Notes under the pieces: generated by a model
What the model was told of the DNA's origin: nothing
Databases searched by the model: none
What the model saw: only the letters and a program-made list of their open reading frames with translations
Shown: positions 16,392 through 24,505 of the stretch, piece by piece
Numbering within the stretch: position 1 is the stretch's first letter
How the letters are laid out: every line of letters starts with the position of its first letter
Translations under genes and position numbers: made by a program
NCBI GenBank assembly: GCA_910588215.1
Contig: CAJUQJ010000044.1
Coordinates: 1 to 33,471, forward strand
DNA length: 33,471 nt
Source: an uncultured Lachnospiraceae bacterium
GTDB taxonomy: Bacteria; Bacillota; Clostridia; Lachnospirales; Lachnospiraceae
Reading direction: 5' to 3'

Positions 16392-18287
16392 ATGGGGAAA
16401 AGAACAAGCGAGCACTGGCTGACTTATGACAGTACGATCGGAGAACTGTACCGCAATCCGGTGGGACATGACGCCCTGGCCAGGGTATTGTTGCAGCTGG
16501 GGCTGCCGGAACGGGTCATCACGAATCCGGCGACGGCAAGTCTGAAACTGCGTACGCTGGCAAAGCTGCTGGACAGTAAAGCGGTGGGAGGGAAGCTGCT
16601 CGGGGGAAAGTTCGGGCTGGATTTCTTTGATACGCTGTTAGAGCTGGTGAGCAGCGAGAGGGACGAAACGACGGCTTCTACGGGGAAGATCACACCGAAG
16701 TGGTGGAAAGAAGCGGTGTTTTATCAGATCTACCCGCGCAGTTTCTGTGACAGCAACGGGGACGGGATCGGCGATCTGCAAGGGATCATCAGTAAGCTGG
16801 ATTATCTGCAAGCGCTTGGGGTAGATGCGTTGTGGCTTTCGCCCATCTACGATTCGCCTAATGACGATAACGGGTATGATATCCGGGATTATGATAAGAT
16901 CATGGAAGAGTTTGGTACCATGGAGGACTTTGAACAGCTGCTTGTGGAGGTACACCGGCGGGGGATGCGGCTGATCATGGATCTGGTGGTGAACCATACT
17001 TCCGATGAGCATAGATGGTACAGGGAGGCGTTAAAGCCGGGGTCGCCCTACCGGGACTATTATTTCTTCCGGGAAGATGACGGAAGTCGCACGCCGCCCA
17101 ACAACTGGACATCCTTTTTCTCGGGACCGGCGTGGAAGTATGAGGAGTCGTGCGGCAGCTGGGCGCTGCATCTTTTTTCCGGGAAGCAGATGGATTTGAA
17201 CTGGGATGAACCGCGGGTGCGGGAGGAAGTGACCAATATGGTCAACCGATGGCTGGACCGGGGTGTGGACGGATTCCGCATGGATGTGATCAATTATATC
17301 TCGAAAAAGGAAGGGCTGCCCGAGGGCAACGAAACCATCGGCAGTCTGATGGGTTATACCGGGATCGAGCACTATTATTACGGGCCGAAACTGCACCAAT
17401 ATCTGCGGGAACTGCGGGAGAAGGCTTTCGAGCCTCACGGTGCGTTTTCCGTAGGGGAGACACCGGGGCTGGGCATGAAGATGTGTCAGCTGGTGACGGG
17501 AGAGGAGCGCAGAGAACTGGATATGGTGTTCTCCTTCGACCATCTGGAGACACCGGGACATGTACGGATGGAAGAGTACGCCTACGATCTGAATTATTTC
17601 AGAGACTATATGATCGATTGGATGGAACATTATGGCAGCAACTGCTGGATGTCCCTTTTCTATAACAATCATGACAATCCGCGGATGATCAGCAAGATCA
17701 CGCAGGATACTGCCAGACACACGGCGCTTTCCAAGCTGCTGGCGGTGATGCAGCTGACGCTTAGGGGCACGCCGTTTCTCTTCCAGGGGGATGAGATGGG
17801 GCTTGCCAATTATGACTTTACATCCATGGAGCAGATCACGGACGTGGAGGCGAAAGGATATTACGCCGAGCATGTCCGGAGTGAGCCGGCGGATCGGGTG
17901 TTTGCCAGGATCCTGGCGGGGACCAGGGAACATGCCAGAGTGATGCTTCCCTGGAACGAGAAGCTGCCGCCCGAACATGAGGGAATGCGGCAGGAGCCGA
18001 AGGAAGAGGTGTTTACGGCTTACAGGCGGCTATTACGTATGCGGCATAAAGAGAAGGCGTTCGTCTATGGGACATTCCGTGTTCTGAACAGGAAGAAAGA
18101 CCGGTTCGTGTATGCCAGAAAACTGGGGGAACGGGCTTATGTGGTGGACTGCAATCTGGGCGAGGGATCTTGCCGGGCATTCCTGTCGAAGGGGCAGTGG
18201 AAGCTGGTGTACGATACGGTGGCGCCTGGCCTGAGAACGGCAGAGACACTGCAGGGATATGAGGCGAGGATTTGGCGGCGCCTTTGA
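16392..18287 (+). CDS. GH13 alpha-glucosidase (oligo-1,6-glucosidase-like) with extra N-terminal region
   Basis: Intracellular alpha-glucosidase of the GH13_31 type. The catalytic domain begins at residue 103 (PKWWKEAVFYQIYPRSF). It shows DLVVNHTSDEH, GFRMDVINYI (nucleophile Asp298), VGETPG (acid/base Glu356) and NNHDNP (His427-Asp428). The Val after the nucleophile is the residue linked to alpha-1,6 preference in yeast isomaltase, where maltases have Thr, so isomalto-oligosaccharides are likely substrates. About 100 residues precede the usual start of the family (DSTIGELY..NPVGHDALARVLLQLGLP...) and form a predicted helical module with no GH13 motif. Total length is 631 against about 555. 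The ATG has GGGGAGG five bases upstream. The gene follows the symporter by 47 nt. Confidence 0.92.
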   Translation: MGKRTSEHWLTYDSTIGELYRNPVGHDALARVLLQLGLPERVITNPATASLKLRTLAKLLDSKAVGGKLLGGKFGLDFFDTLLELVSSERDETTASTGKITPKWWKEAVFYQIYPRSFCDSNGDGIGDLQGIISKLDYLQALGVDALWLSPIYDSPNDDNGYDIRDYDKIMEEFGTMEDFEQLLVEVHRRGMRLIMDLVVNHTSDEHRWYREALKPGSPYRDYYFFREDDGSRTPPNNWTSFFSGPAWKYEESCGSWALHLFSGKQMDLNWDEPRVREEVTNMVNRWLDRGVDGFRMDVINYISKKEGLPEGNETIGSLMGYTGIEHYYYGPKLHQYLRELREKAFEPHGAFSVGETPGLGMKMCQLVTGEERRELDMVFSFDHLETPGHVRMEEYAYDLNYFRDYMIDWMEHYGSNCWMSLFYNNHDNPRMISKITQDTARHTALSKLLAVMQLTLRGTPFLFQGDEMGLANYDFTSMEQITDVEAKGYYAEHVRSEPADRVFARILAGTREHARVMLPWNEKLPPEHEGMRQEPKEEVFTAYRRLLRMRHKEKAFVYGTFRVLNRKKDRFVYARKLGERAYVVDCNLGEGSCRAFLSKGQWKLVYDTVAPGLRTAETLQGYEARIWRRL

Positions 18288-18375
18288 CATTGGCAGAAGC
18301 ATAGGGTTTGTTCTTGACTCCGCGCCCAAGAAGTAAAACGCTTCGGAATGGAGAAAATACGAAAGAAGGATCGGT

Positions 18376-19953
18376 ATGTCGATTGATTATAAGAACAAAG
18401 GACTTATCTTGTTGAAAAAGGGCCAAAGCGGGATCATTCACGCTGTTTTCAGCCGTTTCGGATTGATCTTGCTGATGCTGGCTGTGCAGGTGATGATCCT
18501 GTTCAGTATATTTCAATGGTTTTATGAAGTGATACCGCATATTTTCGGCGGTACGGTGATACTGACCTTCGTGATCGTGGTCTATCTGCTGAACAGTCGG
18601 ATCAATCCGACAGCCAAGATCACCTGGCTGATCATCTTATTGATCCTGCCGGTGTTCGGCGTGCTGCTGTTCGTGTATACCCAGAGCGACCTGGGGCACC
18701 GGGTCTTAAAGGAATGGGCGAATAAGATAATCTCGGATACGAAATCGTGTATACGGCAGGACGAGGAAGTGGCAAAGCATCTGGCCGAGGAGAATGGCGG
18801 AGTGGCGGCTCTTGCCCGCTATATGGGACGGAGCGGCTGTCATCCGGTGTATGATAAGACAGCGGTCACTTATTTCCCGCTGGGCGAGGATAAGTTTGAA
18901 GAGATGCTAGAGCAGCTGGAAGCGGCAGAGCATTTTATCTTCATGGAATACTTTATCGTGAGCGAAGGAATCATGTGGGGAAGAGTGTTGGAGATCCTGG
19001 CCAGGAAGGCTGCGGCAGGGGTGGACGTCCGCGTCATGTATGACGGGACCTGCGAGTTTGCGCTTCTGCCACATGATTATCCGAAGCGCCTGCGCAGACT
19101 TGGGATCAAGTGTAAGATTTTCGCGCCGGCATCGCCTTTTGTCTCCACCCACTATAATTACCGGGATCACCGGAAGATTCTGGTGATTGACGGACATACC
19201 GCATTTAACGGCGGAGTTAATCTGTCAGACGAATATATCAATCAGAAAAAGAAGTTCGGTCATTGGAAGGATACCGCAGTCATGGTAAAGGGAGAGGCGG
19301 TGAAGAGCTTTACCCTGATGTTCCTGCAGATGTGGGGGATGGACGGCGGGAAGGCTGAGTTTGATACGTTCCTGGCTTATCCGGCGCTGCCGGTGCAGGA
19401 GGCCAAGGGGTATGTGATCCCTTACGGCGACCGCCCGTTGGACGAGGACCAGCTGGGAGAGCGGGTATATATGGATATCCTGAATCGGGCGCTTAAGTAT
19501 GTACATATCATGACGCCGTATCTGATCCTGGACGGAGAGATGGAGACGGCGCTCAAATTTGCGGCGGAGAGAGGCGTGGAGGTAGTGGTGCTCCTGCCGG
19601 GGATCCCGGACAAACGGATTCCTTATGCGCTGGCCAAGACCCACTATGCGTCTTTGCTGGAGTCGGGAGTGAAGATCTTCGAGTATACGCCGGGATTTGT
19701 TCATGCGAAGGTGTTCGTCAGCGACGACCAGGAGGCGGTGGTGGGCACCATCAACCTGGATTATCGGAGTCTGTATCATCATTTTGAATGTGCTACTTAT
19801 ATGTATGGGACAGATTGTGTTCCAGAGATCGAGAAGGATTTTCAGGATACACTCTTAAAGTGCAGGCAGGTGACGAAGGAGATGTTGCGGCATGAAAAGT
19901 GGACGATGAGACTGCTTGGAAGTCTGATGAAGGTGGCAGCGCCGCTGCTATGA
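18376..19953 (+). CDS. cls: Cardiolipin synthase (phospholipase D family)
   Basis: Joins two phosphatidylglycerol molecules into cardiolipin at the cytoplasmic membrane. The 525 residues begin with two to three hydrophobic helices (about 15-42, 52-72 and 76-96; the last contains LIILLILPVFGVLLFVYTQS). Two HxKx4D motifs follow, His265-Lys267-Asp272 (HRKILVID) and His443-Lys445-Asp450 (HAKVFVSD), each followed by the GGVN/GTIN strand. This order and length match bacterial Cls. The ATG has AGAAGGA upstream. It lies 88 nt after the GH13 gene, with no terminator seen between them, so it may be partly co-transcribed, although its function is unrelated. Confidence 0.94.
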   Translation: MSIDYKNKGLILLKKGQSGIIHAVFSRFGLILLMLAVQVMILFSIFQWFYEVIPHIFGGTVILTFVIVVYLLNSRINPTAKITWLIILLILPVFGVLLFVYTQSDLGHRVLKEWANKIISDTKSCIRQDEEVAKHLAEENGGVAALARYMGRSGCHPVYDKTAVTYFPLGEDKFEEMLEQLEAAEHFIFMEYFIVSEGIMWGRVLEILARKAAAGVDVRVMYDGTCEFALLPHDYPKRLRRLGIKCKIFAPASPFVSTHYNYRDHRKILVIDGHTAFNGGVNLSDEYINQKKKFGHWKDTAVMVKGEAVKSFTLMFLQMWGMDGGKAEFDTFLAYPALPVQEAKGYVIPYGDRPLDEDQLGERVYMDILNRALKYVHIMTPYLILDGEMETALKFAAERGVEVVVLLPGIPDKRIPYALAKTHYASLLESGVKIFEYTPGFVHAKVFVSDDQEAVVGTINLDYRSLYHHFECATYMYGTDCVPEIEKDFQDTLLKCRQVTKEMLRHEKWTMRLLGSLMKVAAPLL

Positions 19954-20003
19954 CGGCCGGGACGGCGAATGCCGGCATTGATTGGGTCTGGCTGAGAACA
20001 TGA

Positions 20004-20032
20004 TTGACAACGATAAAGATTCCTCGTAGGAT
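20004..20032 (+). promoter_or_regulatory. Promoter of the GntR-family regulator gene
   Basis: TTGACA (20004-20009), a 17-nt spacer, then TAGGAT (20027-20032); the start would be near 20039. A 9-bp hairpin with a GAAAG loop (20050-20072) then precedes the ribosome site at 20081. Confidence 0.7.
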
Positions 20033-20095
20033 TTAAGGTATAGAGTTACCGGTGCGGGGAAAGCCTGCACCGTATCAATTGGAGGATGACAGGTT

Positions 20096-20803
20096 ATGTA
20101 CAGTCCGGATAAGGCGAATAAGAAACCTCTGGGGGCAAGGATCGAGGATGAACTGATGAAATATATTCTGCAGGAGCCGGTGGAGCCGGGGCAGAAGATA
20201 CCCAATGAATTCGAGCTGGCTGAGCGGTTTAGTGTGGGGCGCAGTACGATCAGAGAGGCGGTGAAGGGGCTGGTATCCCGCGGCATCCTGGAGGTTCGCA
20301 GAGGATCCGGCACTTATGTGATCAACACCAATTCCATAGAGGTGGATCCGTTGGGGTTTGGCAGGATCGAGGATAAGTATAAACTGGCGCTGGATCTGTT
20401 CGAGGTGCGGCTGATGATCGAGCCGGAGATCGCGGCTTTGGCTTGCAGGAATGCGTCTGCGGAGGAGATCAGGCTTTTGAAACGGCTGTGCGACGAGACG
20501 GAGCAGCTGTATCGGAGCAGCCGCAATCACATCAGCAAAGATATTGAATTCCATACCTGCATTGCCCGCTGCAGTAAGAACCAGGTAGTGGAGACGCTGA
20601 TCCCGGTGATCAATACGGCGGTCTATACCTTTGCCAATCTGACCCATCACATGTTGATGGAAGAGACCATCAAGACCCACCGGGCAGTCACGGACGCCAT
20701 ACTGAAGCGGGATTCGGTAGGCGCCAGATGTGCCATGATGATGCACCTGACCTATAACCGCCAGGCGATCATGAAGATCCTGGAGGAGCGGGAGAAGATG
20801 TAA
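20096..20803 (+). CDS. FadR-subfamily GntR transcription regulator
   Basis: A 235-residue DNA-binding regulator. The winged helix (about 12-78) includes IPNEFELAERFSVGRSTIREAVKGL and SRGILEVRRGSGTYV. The C-terminal FCD ligand domain (about 95-225) is all-helical and contains the His residues expected to bind a metal and an organic acid (EFHTCIARCS, HHML, THRAVTDAI). FadR-type proteins usually respond to sugar acids or carboxylates. It stands directly upstream of a GntP-type permease and aldonate catabolic genes, so it is the probable local repressor of that operon, with the permeated aldonate or KDG as likely effector. The ATG at 20096 has GGAGG 10 nt upstream. It has its own promoter and terminator. 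Confidence 0.92.
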   Translation: MYSPDKANKKPLGARIEDELMKYILQEPVEPGQKIPNEFELAERFSVGRSTIREAVKGLVSRGILEVRRGSGTYVINTNSIEVDPLGFGRIEDKYKLALDLFEVRLMIEPEIAALACRNASAEEIRLLKRLCDETEQLYRSSRNHISKDIEFHTCIARCSKNQVVETLIPVINTAVYTFANLTHHMLMEETIKTHRAVTDAILKRDSVGARCAMMMHLTYNRQAIMKILEEREKM

Positions 20804-20816
20804 GGAGCGGACAGGA

Positions 20817-20831
20817 ATACATCAGATGACT
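20817..20831. promoter_or_regulatory. Upstream operator-like site (CATCAGATG core)
   Basis: ATACATCAGATGACT contains the same 9-nt palindromic core CATCAGATG as the perfect operator at 20944-20960 and shares its left arm. It lies between the regulator gene and its terminator, 128 nt centre-to-centre from the main site. Confidence 0.45.
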
Positions 20832-20883
20832 TCGGGCGCCCGACATACGACTTGAAAAATACAATAGCAATATTATACAAAAG

Positions 20884-20919
20884 ATAATGGGGATTCCTGG
20901 GGACTGCCCATTATTTTTT
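20884..20919 (+). terminator. Intrinsic terminator of the GntR regulator gene
   Basis: ATAATGGG (20884-20891) pairs with CCCATTAT (20907-20914) and is followed by five T (20915-20919). A small inner stem (TCC/GGA) lies in the loop. Confidence 0.85.
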
Positions 20920-20943
20920 GTGCAAAAGATAGAAGTGAAAATA

Positions 20944-20960
20944 AATACATCAGATGTATT
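20944..20960. promoter_or_regulatory. Perfect 17-nt palindromic operator of the aldonate operon
   Basis: AATACATCAGATGTATT is an exact inverted repeat with 8-nt arms around a single central base (20952). Its last two bases are the first two of the -35 box, so a bound dimer would block polymerase. The adjacent FadR-type regulator is the obvious candidate. Confidence 0.75.
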
Positions 20961-20987
20961 GAACAAAAATGGCGACAATTATATAAT
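20959..20987 (+). promoter_or_regulatory. Promoter of the gntP-dehydratase-eda-kdgK operon
   Basis: TTGAAC (20959-20964), a 17-nt spacer, then a perfect TATAAT (20982-20987). The predicted start is near 20994, giving a leader of about 95 nt. Confidence 0.8.
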
Positions 20988-21003
20988 TTAAGCACAATAA
21001 CAT

Positions 21004-21020
21004 AAGACGTCAGATGTTAA
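21004..21020. promoter_or_regulatory. Downstream operator-like site (CGTCAGATG core)
   Basis: AAGACGTCAGATGTTAA keeps one full half-site (CAGATGT) of the perfect operator, centred at 21012. That is 60 nt from the main site and about 18 nt past the predicted transcription start. Confidence 0.5.
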
Positions 21021-21088
21021 GAGACAGTAAACCCTTATCATACATCACAACAAAATTACGATTAAAAAATAATAGGAGGTTCTAAATC

Positions 21089-22444
21089 ATGGCTGGTGAA
21101 ATGGCATTAAATCCGACCAGATTGGTAATAGCGGCAATTCTGGGACTTGCGGTATTACTTTTGTTGATCATTAAATTCAAAGTACAGGCGATGGTTTCTA
21201 TACTGGTGGGAGCGATCGTGATCGGACTAGGGGCAGGAATGCCTTTTGAGAATATTGTGACGGCGGTAAATGACGGTATCGGCAATACATTGAAGGGTAT
21301 TGCATTGTTGGTGGGTCTCGGCTCCATGTTCGGAGCGATCTTAGAGGCTTCAGGCGGCGCGCAGACGCTGGCGGTAAGCATGGTACGGTGGTTCGGCGAT
21401 AAGAAAGCGGCCTGGGCGCTTGGTATTACGGGTCTGGTCATCGCGATGCCGGTGTTCTTCGATGCGGGCCTGATCATCCTGATTCCGCTGGCGTTCTCTC
21501 TGGCGAAAAGAACGAACCGTTCTTCCCTGTTCTATGCGATCCCGCTCCTGGCAGGACTGGCAGTTGGGCATGCATTCATTCCGCCCACGCCGGGACCGGT
21601 GCTGGTGGCGACCATGCTGAATGTAGAATTGGGCTGGGTCATCATGGTAGGTGTTCTGTGCGGTATCGTGGCGATGGTGGTCGCCGGGCCTGTATGGGGT
21701 TCTATCTGCGGCAACAAATATATGGTTCCGGTGCCGGAACATGTGGCTAACCAGGCGGATTTCGATGAATCGAAGCTGCCGAAGTTCTGGACGATCGTGG
21801 GCATTATCCTGATTCCGCTTGTACTGATCATTCTGGATTCCGTAGCCGGAGTCGTACCGGCACTTAGTGGTCTGGCACCGATCTTCGGATTCCTGGGAGA
21901 GCCTTTTGTGGCACTGCTGATCGCGACGATCGCAGCGATGCTGATCCTTGGATTAAAACACGGATATAAGATGGAAGAATTGGAAAAAATCATGACAAAG
22001 TCTCTGGAGCCTACAGGACTGATCTTGTTAGTAACGGCTTGCGGCGGTGTGCTGCGGTATATGCTGCAGTATTCGGGTCTGGGCGACCTGATCGGCAATG
22101 CGGTGTCTTCGGCGAATCTGCCGATCGTAGTGGTGGCATTTATTGTGGCGGCGTTAGTCAGAATCTGCGTTGGTTCCGCAACGGTGGCTATGACGATGGC
22201 GGCCGGGATCATCGCGGCGATGCCGGGGATCGCAGATCTGTCTCCCCTGTATCTGGCCTGCACAACGGCTGCAGTGGCTGGTGGTGCGACTGTATGTTCT
22301 CACTTCAACGATTCCGGATTCTGGCTGGTGAAGTCGCTGGTCGGTATGGATGAAAAGACGACACTGAAGACATGGACGATCATGGAGACGCTGGTGGGCG
22401 GAAGCGGATTTGTGGTGGCGCTTGTTATTTCGTTCTTCGCATAG
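21089..22444 (+). CDS. GntP-family gluconate:H+ symporter
   Basis: A 451-residue, very hydrophobic permease of the GntP family, with about 12 to 14 helices. Typical segments are LLVGLGSMFGAILEASGGAQTLA, MPVFFDAGLIILIPLAFSLAK, GHAFIPPTPGPVLVATML and the late ATVAMTMAAGIIAAMP...HFNDSGFWLVKS. Members import gluconate or related aldonates with protons. The gene order permease, aldonate dehydratase, KDPG aldolase, KDG kinase makes gluconate the best guess, although GntP paralogues also carry other hydroxy acids. The ATG at 21089 follows AGGAGG at 9 nt. It is the first gene after the operator and promoter described above. Confidence 0.94.
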   Translation: MAGEMALNPTRLVIAAILGLAVLLLLIIKFKVQAMVSILVGAIVIGLGAGMPFENIVTAVNDGIGNTLKGIALLVGLGSMFGAILEASGGAQTLAVSMVRWFGDKKAAWALGITGLVIAMPVFFDAGLIILIPLAFSLAKRTNRSSLFYAIPLLAGLAVGHAFIPPTPGPVLVATMLNVELGWVIMVGVLCGIVAMVVAGPVWGSICGNKYMVPVPEHVANQADFDESKLPKFWTIVGIILIPLVLIILDSVAGVVPALSGLAPIFGFLGEPFVALLIATIAAMLILGLKHGYKMEELEKIMTKSLEPTGLILLVTACGGVLRYMLQYSGLGDLIGNAVSSANLPIVVVAFIVAALVRICVGSATVAMTMAAGIIAAMPGIADLSPLYLACTTAAVAGGATVCSHFNDSGFWLVKSLVGMDEKTTLKTWTIMETLVGGSGFVVALVISFFA

Positions 22445-22445
22445 T

Positions 22446-22554
22446 GCGAGAAGAACTTCTAATCACTCGCAGCAAAGGCTGCTTCGCGAAGAAGTTCTAG
22501 ATTTGCTCCGCAAATCATTCTCGCACCAGAGAATGCCTGAAATACGGCATTCTC
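22446..22554. repeat. Cluster of overlapping hairpins in the gntP-dehydratase gap
   Basis: Several inverted repeats stand together: GCGAG/CTCGC (22446-22450/22466-22470), AGAACTTCT/AGAAGTTCT (22452-22460/22490-22498), GCAGC/GCTGC (22469-22482), GATTTGC-TCC-GCAAATC (22500-22516), CATTCTC/GAGAATG (22516-22522/22529-22535) and GAGAATGCC/GGCATTCTC (22529-22537/22546-22554). Some exclude each other. There is no T-run. This may be a dispersed repeat or an RNA element that sets the relative expression of the two genes. Confidence 0.55.
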
Positions 22555-22654
22555 CGCATGGCTATCCGGGTTTGTGTGAAGGCATTCCCGGTCTTGTGTG
22601 AAAAATCAAATATAGGTAAAAGCTGATAGAGGAATGGGAAAGGAGAAGAAGGGT

Positions 22655-24400
22655 ATGGAATTAAAGAGTCAGGAAATGCGTAAGCTGGCGCCGGAACTGG
22701 ATCCGCTGCGGATCGGAACGGGATGGAAGCCGGAAGACCTTTCTAAGGTACAGGTGATGATCGAGAGCACTTACGGTGACAGTCATCCGGGAAGCGGACA
22801 CTTGAATCTTCTGGTAGAAGAAGTGTGGAAGGGTGTCGAGGAGGCCGGCGGTTATGGAGCACGTTACTATTGTACCGATATCTGCGATGGGGAGAGCCAG
22901 GGGACGGACGGTATCAATTACAGTCTGGCGAGCCGGGAGATGATCGCCAATATGATCGAGATCCATGCAGGCGCCACGCCTTTTGACGCGGCAGTCTATC
23001 TGGCAAGCTGTGACAAGGGGATGCCAGGTAATCTGATGGGTCTGGCGAGAGCGGATGTGCCCAGTGTGGTAGTGCCGGGCGGCACCATGAATGCGGGCCC
23101 GGAGATGCTCACCCTGGAACAGCTTGGCATGTACAGTGCCAAATACCAGCGCGGTGAGATAGATGAAGAGAAGCTGAACTGGGCGAAATGCAATGCTTGT
23201 CCCAGCTGTGGGGCTTGTTCTTTCATCGGAACGGCTTCCACGATGCAGATCATGGCGGAGGCGCTGGGACTTGCGCTGCCGGGCAGTGCGCTGATGCCGG
23301 CCACAAGTCCTGACCTGTTGACTTTTGCCAGAGAGGCGGGGGCGCAGGCAGTGAAGCTGGCGACCATGCCAGGGATGCGGCCCAGCGAGATGATCACCAT
23401 GGACAGCTTCGAGAACGCGATCCTGGTGCACGCGGCTGTCTCCGGCAGTACCAACTGTCTGTTGCATATTCCGGCGATCGCCCATGAATTTGGGTTGGAG
23501 GTTACGGGGGATACGTTTGACAGGCTGCACAGGAATGCCAGGTATCTGTTGGATGTGCGTCCGGCGGGGCGCTGGCCGGCAGAGTGTTTCTACTATGCGG
23601 GCGGCGTACCGGCAATCATGGAAGAGATCAGGGAACATCTGCATCTGGATGTGATGACCGTAACAGGTAAGACACTGGGAGAAAATCTCGATGAATTGAA
23701 GCGCAACGGGTTCTATGACAGATGTGAGAAGTGGCTGCAGGAATTCAACGAGCGGTATCATGTTTCCCTGACCAGAGAAGACATCATCCGTCCTTATGAT
23801 AAGGCACTGGGAACGGACGGCAGCATTGCCATTCTGCGGGGGAATCTGGCGCCTGAAGGGGCAGTGATCAAGCATACTGCCTGTCCGAAAGAGATGTTTA
23901 AGGCCGTTCTGCGGGCCAGACCTTTTGACAGTGAGGAGGAATGCCTGGATGCTGTCCTGAATCATAAGGTGGAAAAGGGCGACGCCGTGTTTATCCGCTA
24001 TGAGGGACCGAAGGGCAGCGGTATGCCGGAAATGTTCTATACCTCGGAGGCGATCAGCAGCGACAAGGAGCTTGGTAAGAGCATTGCGTTGATCACGGAT
24101 GGCCGTTTCTCCGGGGCGTCTACAGGGCCGGTGATCGGGCACTGCAGCCCGGAGGCGGTAGACTGCGGACCGATCGCGTTGGTGGAAGAAGGCGATCTGA
24201 TCGAGATCGACGTGGAAGAGCGGAAGCTGAATATCATCGGGATCGCGGGAGAACGTAAGACTATGGAAGAAGTGGCGGCGGTGCTGGAAGAGAGAAAGAA
24301 GAGCTGGGAGCCCAGAGAACCCAAATATAAGAAAGGGGTTCTGCGGCTGTTCAGCGAGCATGCGGCCAGTCCGATGAAAGGGGCGTATCTCGAGTATTAA
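22655..24400 (+). CDS. IlvD/Edd-family aldonate dehydratase (YjhG/YagF-like)
   Basis: Iron-sulfur dehydratase of 581 residues that removes water from a sugar acid to give a 2-keto-3-deoxy acid, here probably gluconate to KDG. Fe-S ligands appear in YLASCDKGMPG and CPSCGACSFIGTASTM; an upstream Cys lies in CTDICDGESQGTDG. The segments HAAVSGSTNCLLHIPAIAH, GNLAPEGAVIK and LITDGRFSGASTGPVIGH resemble the YjhG/YagF xylonate-dehydratase branch more than biosynthetic IlvD or phosphogluconate dehydratase Edd. Clustering with KDG kinase, rather than gluconate kinase, supports a non-phosphorylated substrate. Xylonate or galactonate remain possible. The ATG at 22655 follows AAAGGAG; the ATG at 22634 has its purines too close. 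Confidence 0.9.
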   Translation: MELKSQEMRKLAPELDPLRIGTGWKPEDLSKVQVMIESTYGDSHPGSGHLNLLVEEVWKGVEEAGGYGARYYCTDICDGESQGTDGINYSLASREMIANMIEIHAGATPFDAAVYLASCDKGMPGNLMGLARADVPSVVVPGGTMNAGPEMLTLEQLGMYSAKYQRGEIDEEKLNWAKCNACPSCGACSFIGTASTMQIMAEALGLALPGSALMPATSPDLLTFAREAGAQAVKLATMPGMRPSEMITMDSFENAILVHAAVSGSTNCLLHIPAIAHEFGLEVTGDTFDRLHRNARYLLDVRPAGRWPAECFYYAGGVPAIMEEIREHLHLDVMTVTGKTLGENLDELKRNGFYDRCEKWLQEFNERYHVSLTREDIIRPYDKALGTDGSIAILRGNLAPEGAVIKHTACPKEMFKAVLRARPFDSEEECLDAVLNHKVEKGDAVFIRYEGPKGSGMPEMFYTSEAISSDKELGKSIALITDGRFSGASTGPVIGHCSPEAVDCGPIALVEEGDLIEIDVEERKLNIIGIAGERKTMEEVAAVLEERKKSWEPREPKYKKGVLRLFSEHAASPMKGAYLEY

Positions 24401-24416
24401 GGAGAGGGAATACGCC

Positions 24417-24459
24417 GGCTGTGGCTGTCTTTGCAGGCACTCACAGACAGTCAGCAGCC
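24417..24459 (+). other. Strong intercistronic hairpin between dehydratase and aldolase genes
   Basis: 24417-24430 pairs with 24445-24459 over 14 bp, with one bulged G (24454) and one G-T pair; the loop is 14 nt. No T-run follows. It probably stabilises or processes the operon mRNA. Confidence 0.55.
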
Positions 24460-24505
24460 ATAGAGGAAGGGAAAAGGATCAAAAGCAGGAAGAAAGGAAA
24501 AGGAT

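Noticed and set aside
22661..24361. 566-codon open frame on the minus strand
   Set aside because: It lies wholly inside the dehydratase gene, its product is His/Arg/Gln-rich with no family motif, and it has no ribosome site. It is a shadow of the sense codon use.
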